The notes under the pieces were generated by a model that worked only from the letters and a program-made list of their open reading frames with translations, did not search any database and was not told where the DNA came from. The translations under genes were made by a program, and so were the position numbers. Of a stretch of DNA of 64,000 bases, positions 59,848 to 64,000 are shown one piece after another. Source of the stretch: Bacillota bacterium (lineage in GTDB: Bacteria; Bacillota_A; Clostridia; Lachnospirales; Lachnospiraceae); assembly GCA_023407175.1 (NCBI GenBank), contig JAEYMU010000048.1, forward strand, positions 7,556 through 71,555, written 5' to 3'. Each line of letters opens with the position of its first letter. Within the stretch, counting starts at the first letter, position 1.

Positions 59848-61164
59848 CTACCACACGTCGAGCGAGCAGGGCGAGCGGATAACCCGCCCGCAGTCGGCAA
59901 CCACCCATATAATTCCGAATATAGAAAATACGGAAATCACTGCCCCAAAACTACATTGAAAAGGTATATTTAGCCTGTTTTCAAGCGTTTCCAGTGTGCC
60001 AATTGCACCAAGAAGAGAAACGATATAGAGCAAAATATTAAGTAGAACGGCATTTCTATTTTTCTTCAATTCGTTTTCAGCAGCCATATATGAAATCTTG
60101 AGCTTGGCGGCTTCTTTCCAATGCTGAAATGACCGGGTTTTATAAATATAGCTAAGTAAATTATAGGTTTCAATAGGTATATGGGGGGCAAAAAACAGGT
60201 TTTCTAAATACATATCATTACGCACAACTTTGTTCATATCTTCGGTTATTTCTACATTGATGATTTGAAATAAGTATATATATAATTTAATGGACTCGAG
60301 CATAATCCCGTTATACAAAGAAATATCAACATCATCGGGATTATAGTTTTTGATAACACTTGACCCATCTTGGGGATAATATTCATAATTCTCTGTAGTG
60401 CTGATATTTTCAAGTGGGGACGGCAATTCCCTTGTGCCTATTAAGTCACAAAAATATTTGGCAACATCATCAATTTCATTTGATAAAACAAGTGTGTTAT
60501 GTAAAAAAGAGTATTCTTCAGCCTTGAATCTTTTACCGACCATCTCGCAGAAAAAGTCACTAACATTATCGTATATTATTTCTGATATCTTGCCATTGTA
60601 TAACGTAGTATTTTTATCTCCAAAATACTGATATCCTTTGACAGTCAATAAATTGTAATTACCTTTTTTCCCAAATACATCATCTTTTTTTAGTGGAATT
60701 CCTGTTTCAAAATCAATAACCTCAAATATAGTAATCAACATTCTATTCATTGAAAAGATTACAGGATCAATTTGAAAAAGGCGTTCCCCAATATGGACAA
60801 GAAACGATTCCATGCAAATCAAGTAATCTATTTTAAAATATGCAGAATCGGCGAGAACAGATTGAGCGTGAAGAAGTTTGATACAAAAACCTGTTCTGTT
60901 AATAGTTTCCTGTAATTCCTCAATATTGTGCTCTTCCTTAACAGGCTCGAAAGAAAAGGTGGTGTTCTGATGGATATAATCATACTCTGTGTTTAAAGTT
61001 AATGTACCTTTTGGCGAGACGAGCTTATCACCAAGCAACATATAAGTTAGATGGTGCTTTTCCAACAATATATCTAAGCCTTGTTTTTTGTTGAAACGTG
61101 GCAACTTGGCCTTAGAATATTTCGTTATGTCATACGCACTCATAAAAACAATTGTATCGTTCAT
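59848..61164 (-). CDS. AT-rich unknown protein with C-terminal membrane hairpin, between repeats R1 and R2
   Basis: 438 aa. No family recognised. A long soluble N-terminal part (about 360 residues; MNDTIVFMSAYDITKYSKAKLPRFNKKQG) precedes a basic helix (EAAKLKISYMAAENELKKNRNAV) and two transmembrane segments (LLNILLYIVSLLGAIGTLETL and CSFGAVISVFSIFGIIWVVAD). The last 12 residues come from abruptly GC-rich DNA (about 59848-59895), so the natural C-terminus may be replaced. A soluble sensor with a C-terminal two-helix membrane domain resembles some abortive-infection effectors, which is only inference. Confidence 0.6.
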   Translation of the reverse strand: MNDTIVFMSAYDITKYSKAKLPRFNKKQGLDILLEKHHLTYMLLGDKLVSPKGTLTLNTEYDYIHQNTTFSFEPVKEEHNIEELQETINRTGFCIKLLHAQSVLADSAYFKIDYLICMESFLVHIGERLFQIDPVIFSMNRMLITIFEVIDFETGIPLKKDDVFGKKGNYNLLTVKGYQYFGDKNTTLYNGKISEIIYDNVSDFFCEMVGKRFKAEEYSFLHNTLVLSNEIDDVAKYFCDLIGTRELPSPLENISTTENYEYYPQDGSSVIKNYNPDDVDISLYNGIMLESIKLYIYLFQIINVEITEDMNKVVRNDMYLENLFFAPHIPIETYNLLSYIYKTRSFQHWKEAAKLKISYMAAENELKKNRNAVLLNILLYIVSLLGAIGTLETLENRLNIPFQCSFGAVISVFSIFGIIWVVADCGRVIRSPCSLDVW

Positions 61165-61330
61165 TAAAGCGCCCCCTGCTTAAATAGCAGTCTATTATGG
61201 TGATTATAACAGAAAAACAGTCGAGTGAAAAACTCGACTGTTTGCATAGCTTTCATATAAAAAGCACAAATCTGAACTCCTTGCCAATCGGCGACAATGA
61301 GTTCGGATTACAATGCTTTGGTGGAGCATG

Positions 61331-61446
61331 GGGATTCGATTTCGGCCATCGGCAGGCTATATGCTGCGCTCGTCACGCCTAGGCACGAAATCCCGGGGCG
61401 GGCAAACGCGTCACTGGCGCGTTTGCTGTTCCGCCCTTCGAATCCC
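61331..61446. repeat. Structured repeat R2
   Basis: 116 nt with a shortened middle hairpin (AGGC..GCCT) and a type A terminal hairpin; ends TTCGAATCCC. First of three tandem copies leading to tRNA-Ser. Confidence 0.75.
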
Positions 61447-61464
61447 ATTAGCAAGTGAAGAGGT

Positions 61465-61591
61465 GGAATTCGATTTCGGCCATCGGCAGGCCAAGCTTGC
61501 ATTACATGCTGCGCTCGTCACGCCTAGGCTCGAAATCCCGGCCGCTAAAATCGCTCCACTGGAGCGATTTCTTAACGCGGCTTCGAATCCC
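61465..61591. repeat. Structured repeat R3
   Basis: 127 nt preceded by GAAGAGGTGGAATTCGA. Middle hairpin AGC-GCAT-TAC-ATGC-GCT. Type B terminal hairpin AAATCGCTCCA/TGGAGCGATTT inside GCCGC/GCGGC; ends TTCGAATCCC. Confidence 0.75.
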
Positions 61592-61607
61592 TTTATAAGG
61601 AAAAGGT

Positions 61608-61734
61608 GGGATTCGATTTCGGCCATCGGCAGGTCGAGCTGGCACTCCGTGCTGCGCTCGTCACGCCTGGGCTCGAAATCCCGGGGCGGGCAAACGCGTC
61701 ACTGGCGCGTTTGCTGTTCCGCCCTTCGAATCCC
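61608..61734. repeat. Structured repeat R4
   Basis: 127 nt preceded by GGAAAAGGTGGGATTCGA. Middle hairpin AGC-GCAC-TCC-GTGC-GCT. Type A terminal hairpin GCAAACGCG/CGCGTTTGC inside GGGCGG/CCGCCC; ends TTCGAATCCC next to the tRNA-Ser palindrome. Confidence 0.75.
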
Positions 61735-61742
61735 GCCGAATT

Positions 61743-61795
61743 CTTCCGCCAAGACAAAAGGACACCCTCTGGGTGTCCTTTTGTCTTGGCGGAAG
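61743..61795. terminator. Perfect 25-bp-arm palindrome including the tRNA-Ser 3' end
   Basis: Arms 61743-61767 and 61771-61795 are perfect complements around TCT. The outer part equals the last bases and CCA of tRNA-Ser; the inner part (AAAAGGACACCC) is a terminator stem. It acts as the terminator of the tRNA gene and may occlude or expose the 3' end during processing. Confidence 0.7.
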
Positions 61796-61875
61796 AGGTG
61801 GGATTCGAACCCACGTGCCCTTGCGGACAACCGCATTTCGAGTGCGGCTCGTTGCGACCACTTCGATACTCTTCC
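61787..61875 (-). tRNA. tRNA-Ser(CGA) with encoded CCA
   Basis: Acceptor GGAAGAG/CTCTTCC, long variable arm (TTGTCCGCAAGGGCAC) as in class II tRNAs, T arm GGTTCGAATCC. Anticodon stem CCGCA/TGCGG around CTCGAAA gives anticodon CGA. Discriminator G and CCA are encoded (61790-61787). Its 3' end is the sequence copied at the start of the structured repeats. Confidence 0.93.
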
Positions 61876-62071
61876 AATTCAGCTGTGACGTCCTTAGCAA
61901 GAGACCTGCTGCAGGCGCTTAGAAAGCATACCACAGGCGAGCAAAATTTGCAATATCCCGCGGGAGTGCGCGGGCGCTGGAGCCGCAAAGGGTGACGCGC
62001 GCTGTTTACACCCATGGAAATTGATACGATAATAGAAACAAGCCAAAGCGCGGGAGGGTGTAGCTAGCAGC

Positions 62072-62512
62072 ATGGAAATCAGGAACATGACGATGGACGA
62101 GTATGACGGCGTGTATGACCTTTGGATCAATACCCCGGGCATGGGCCTCAATACCGCCGATGATTCCAGGGAAGGCATTTTAAAGTATCTGAACAGGAAC
62201 CCCAATACATGCTTTGTAGCAAAGATAGATGGGGAAGTGATAGGCGTCATCCTGAGCGGGCATGACGGCCGCAGGGGCTTTATCCATCATACGGCGGTAA
62301 AACAGACCGAACGGCACCAAGGCATAGGCACGGCGCTTGTGCAGCGCGCGCTTGCCGCGCTTGAAGCGGAGGGCATCCATAAGGTGGCGCTGGTCGTGTT
62401 TTCTCGCAACGAAACCGGCAACGGGTTCTGGGAAAAGCAGGGGTTTACCGTGCGGGAGGATCTATGCTACCGGAACAAAGCCATTCATAAACTGACGCGA
62501 ATCGATACATAA
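62072..62512 (+). CDS. GNAT acetyltransferase (YpeA-like)
   Basis: 146 aa. IRNMTMDEYDGVYDLWINTPGMGLNTADDSREGILKYLNRNPNTCFVAKIDGEVIGVILSGHDGRRGFIHHTAV, then QTERHQGIGTALVQRALAALEAEGIHKVALVVFSRNETGNGFWEKQGF. The RHQGIGTAL acetyl-CoA loop is intact. Small-molecule or protein acetylation; substrate unknown. A GGAGG lies 13 nt before the ATG. Confidence 0.88.
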   Translation: MEIRNMTMDEYDGVYDLWINTPGMGLNTADDSREGILKYLNRNPNTCFVAKIDGEVIGVILSGHDGRRGFIHHTAVKQTERHQGIGTALVQRALAALEAEGIHKVALVVFSRNETGNGFWEKQGFTVREDLCYRNKAIHKLTRIDT

Positions 62513-62585
62513 GCGGCCTGTGCGGCCCGGAATAAGGAAAAAGCAGACGCATGTGACGCCTGCTTTTGTACTGTGTTTCTTTGGG

Positions 62586-63122
62586 TTACTTCGCCGGGGC
62601 GGCGGAACGGCCCGGCGTGTTCTTGCATATTACGGGGATCGCCGCAAGCAGTGCCTCGGTGAGTTCGTCCACCGCTTCCCGTATCTCGGGGGAGAGGTCC
62701 GCGCCGAATTCAATGTCCTTATACTGAAGCCCCAGCATGGTGACATTCGTGCCGGTCTCGTTCACCAGGTAATCCACCATGATTTTAAGCGGCAGCATAT
62801 GCGAGCTGAAGCTCGGGCCGCCGATTTCCACGCGCGGGATATCCACGATGCTACCCGGTTCGCACCCTGCGTCCGCAGCGTCTATGATCAGCATATGGTC
62901 GGGCGCAAACAGGCGGACGTTGCCGCTGAAATTTTCGGGCGCTGTACCGCCGCCGCAGAGGAGCAAATCGGGGTAGTCCTGCGGGGGAAACGCTTCTATT
63001 AAGCGTTCCACAATCAGCATACCGGCAGCGTCGTCCCCGCGAAGGAGAGAGCCCACGCCAAGTATCGCAAGGCGCTTTGCGCCCGCGAGCTTTTCTAAAA
63101 GAAAGGGAAGCAGTTCGCTCAT
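62586..63122 (-). CDS. [NiFe] hydrogenase maturation protease (HycI-like)
   Basis: 178 aa. RLAILGVGSLLRGDDAAGMLIVERL is the G.Gn.LrgDDg.G motif of the hydrogenase-processing endopeptidases, with Ni-binding Asp. LLCGGGTAPENF and LFAPDHMLIIDAADAGCEPGSI match HycI. It removes the C-terminal peptide of the large subunit after Ni insertion. It starts directly after the ferredoxin subunit gene in the same operon. Confidence 0.9.
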   Translation of the reverse strand: MSELLPFLLEKLAGAKRLAILGVGSLLRGDDAAGMLIVERLIEAFPPQDYPDLLLCGGGTAPENFSGNVRLFAPDHMLIIDAADAGCEPGSIVDIPRVEIGGPSFSSHMLPLKIMVDYLVNETGTNVTMLGLQYKDIEFGADLSPEIREAVDELTEALLAAIPVICKNTPGRSAAPAK

Positions 63123-63482
63123 TTAGATTTCCTTTTTGAGCGAGTCGCGGCTTAAGCTCGCAAGCTCGAACGCCTCGGTGTTCTCCAGCGCCTTCTTGGG
63201 GCAGGAGTCCACGCACTGCCCGCAGAAGATGCATTTGTCCATATGCACGATTGCCTTGAACTTCTTCTCTTCTTCCGGGATCTTCTCAATCTCGATGGCG
63301 GTGGCGGGACATACGCGCATGCAGATTTTGCAGCCGATGCACTTTTCACGGTCAAATTTTAGCGCGCCGCGAAAATGGTCCGCAACCTTGGCGGGCACCA
63401 TCGGGTAGGCGATGGTGTCCGGCTTGCGCACCAGCATTTTCATCATGTACGGGAGCATGGTTCCCGTCACTTTTCTTTTCAT
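63123..63482 (-). CDS. Ech/Hyf-type hydrogenase 2x[4Fe-4S] subunit (EchF-like)
   Basis: 119 aa. Two ferredoxin motifs: CIGCKICMRVCP and CIFCGQCVDSCP. The N-terminus (MLVRKPDTIAYPMVPAKVADHFRGALKFD) matches the NuoI/EchF arm. It passes electrons from ferredoxin to the hydrogenase core of a membrane-bound, energy-converting [NiFe] hydrogenase. Four nt lie between it and the upstream membrane subunit gene. Confidence 0.88.
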   Translation of the reverse strand: MKRKVTGTMLPYMMKMLVRKPDTIAYPMVPAKVADHFRGALKFDREKCIGCKICMRVCPATAIEIEKIPEEEKKFKAIVHMDKCIFCGQCVDSCPKKALENTEAFELASLSRDSLKKEI

Positions 63483-63485
63483 GTT

Positions 63486-64000
63486 TTAGAGGGCTCCTTT
63501 CACGATCAGGTCGATCAGGATCTGCGCCAAGGAAACGGGTGCAAGCACCTTCCAGCAGAAACTGACCATCTGATCAATGCGCAGCCGCGCGAGCACGGCG
63601 CGCATGACGGTAAGCAGGATGACTACGACGAGCACCTTCACAAGGAATACAAGCAATCCCAGCACCGCATTCCCCGGGATATAGAACGGGAAGAATACCG
63701 CGGAGATCAGCGCCGCCATTACCACCAGCTCGCTGTCTATCGTCATACGGAACATGGCGAGCAAACGCCCGCTATACTCTGTAAACGTTCCGCCGACGAT
63801 TTCGGTTTCAGCGTCCGGAATATCGAAGGGAGCGCGCTCAAGCTTACCCTGGGTCGCGACCAGCGCCACAAACAGGCCGGGCAGGTTGACGAGCGTTAAA
63901 AGCGGGTTGGCCTGGTAAAACGCCGTGATGCCCGATATAGACCAGGAACCGGCCAACAGAGCCGGGCCAAGGAGGGACATATACAGCGGCACCTCATACG
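63486..64000 (-). CDS. Ech/Hyf-type hydrogenase membrane subunit (EchB/NuoH-like), 5' end off window
   Basis: The open frame begins YEVPLYMSLLGPALLAGSWSI; the start lies beyond the window. The NuoH/EchB signature LERAPFDIPDAETEIVGGTFTEYSGRLLAMFRM is intact and is followed by three transmembrane segments. This subunit connects the electron-transfer arm to the proton/sodium-pumping membrane arm. It heads the visible part of the operon EchB-EchF-HycI. Confidence 0.88.
   Translation of the reverse strand, partial: YEVPLYMSLLGPALLAGSWSISGITAFYQANPLLTLVNLPGLFVALVATQGKLERAPFDIPDAETEIVGGTFTEYSGRLLAMFRMTIDSELVVMAALISAVFFPFYIPGNAVLGLLVFLVKVLVVVILLTVMRAVLARLRIDQMVSFCWKVLAPVSLAQILIDLIVKGAL

Noticed and set aside
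50214..61875. Classical integron cassette array
   Set aside because: No integron integrase was seen and no site with both RYYYAAC and GTTRRRY ends could be defined; only the GTTAGGY half recurs. Kept as a question in the findings rather than called.
61313..62015. Long reading frames on both strands across repeats R2-R4 and tRNA-Ser (for example a 191-codon and a 140-codon frame)
   Set aside because: They read through the tRNA gene and the palindromic repeats and give translated-tRNA sequence typical of false proteins; there are no ribosome binding sites.
1..64000. CRISPR array
   Set aside because: No series of identical 23-40 bp repeats with regular unique spacers; the tandem repeats present are coding collagen units or the structured R family.

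Overview
The window looks like a spore-forming, anaerobic member of the Clostridia (Lachnospiraceae-like on the left). The grounds are a sigH-rlmB pair, a TIGR04086 membrane protein, a Spo0A-like domain, a collagen-like surface protein of the spore type, many XRE regulators and strong AGGAGG ribosome binding sites. All product names come from reading the translations and motifs; no database search was run.

Layout. (1) 1-5858: the right end of a prophage-like element. It has a minus-strand early operon (DUF1351 protein, small zinc-ribbon protein, stand-alone Spo0A C-terminal domain, small proteins, excisionase-like and Cro-like regulators), a CI/Cro-type switch with five operators, a repressor, an uncharacterised two-gene cargo module (cytosolic protein plus membrane protein), and a tyrosine integrase. 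(2) 5858-26330: a second, complete element of about 20.5 kb in the same tRNA-Thr(GGT) gene. A 44-bp copy of the tRNA 3' end marks its left end and the intact tRNA its right end. It carries a PIN/ImmA-like pair, a secreted Big_2 protein, several HTH proteins, its own sigma-70 factor, an orphan RES-domain protein, a peptidase S74 protein, a replication module (HTH initiator with palindromic iterons, DnaC-like loader), a Cro/repressor switch, DinD and a second integrase. No capsid, terminase, portal or conjugation gene was seen, so it resembles a phage-satellite or integrative-plasmid island. (3) 26.3-44.4 kb: ordinary chromosome. This holds sigH, rlmB, the dTDP-rhamnose operon (rfbACDB order), a diguanylate cyclase, a DUF4015 glycosidase-like protein, a histidine kinase with a degenerate receiver/HD protein, a SEC-C protein, an ECF sigma/anti-sigma pair, an MBL-fold hydrolase, a nitroreductase and a MarR regulator. 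(4) 44.5-50.1 kb: a collagen-like gene whose start codon lies inside the 3' end of a large serine recombinase gene, a mobile-element DUF6870-like gene, and DJ-1, PNPOx-like and WYL-regulator genes.

(5) 50.1-61.9 kb: base composition rises and the gene style changes to a run of unrelated single genes, mostly on the minus strand. They are an AlkD-like repair protein, a P-loop kinase, a truncated nucleotidyltransferase, a MecA-like PBP, a cyclase, GNATs, DUF3788, GyrI-like, DUF985 cupin and NUDIX proteins, and two AT-rich membrane proteins. Several are frameshifted. Many are separated by hairpins plus a short recurring motif, or by a family of about 127-nt structured repeats that begin with a copy of the tRNA-Ser 3' end. 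The run ends at tRNA-Ser(CGA). (6) 61.9-64 kb: a GNAT gene and the end of an Ech/Hyf-type hydrogenase operon (maturation protease, 2x[4Fe-4S] subunit, membrane subunit).

The most interesting signals are the tandem tRNA-Thr integration with matching arm-type repeats, the two repressor/operator switches, the two-gene cargo module, and above all the tRNA-Ser-derived repeat array with covarying stems that brackets single-gene cassettes.
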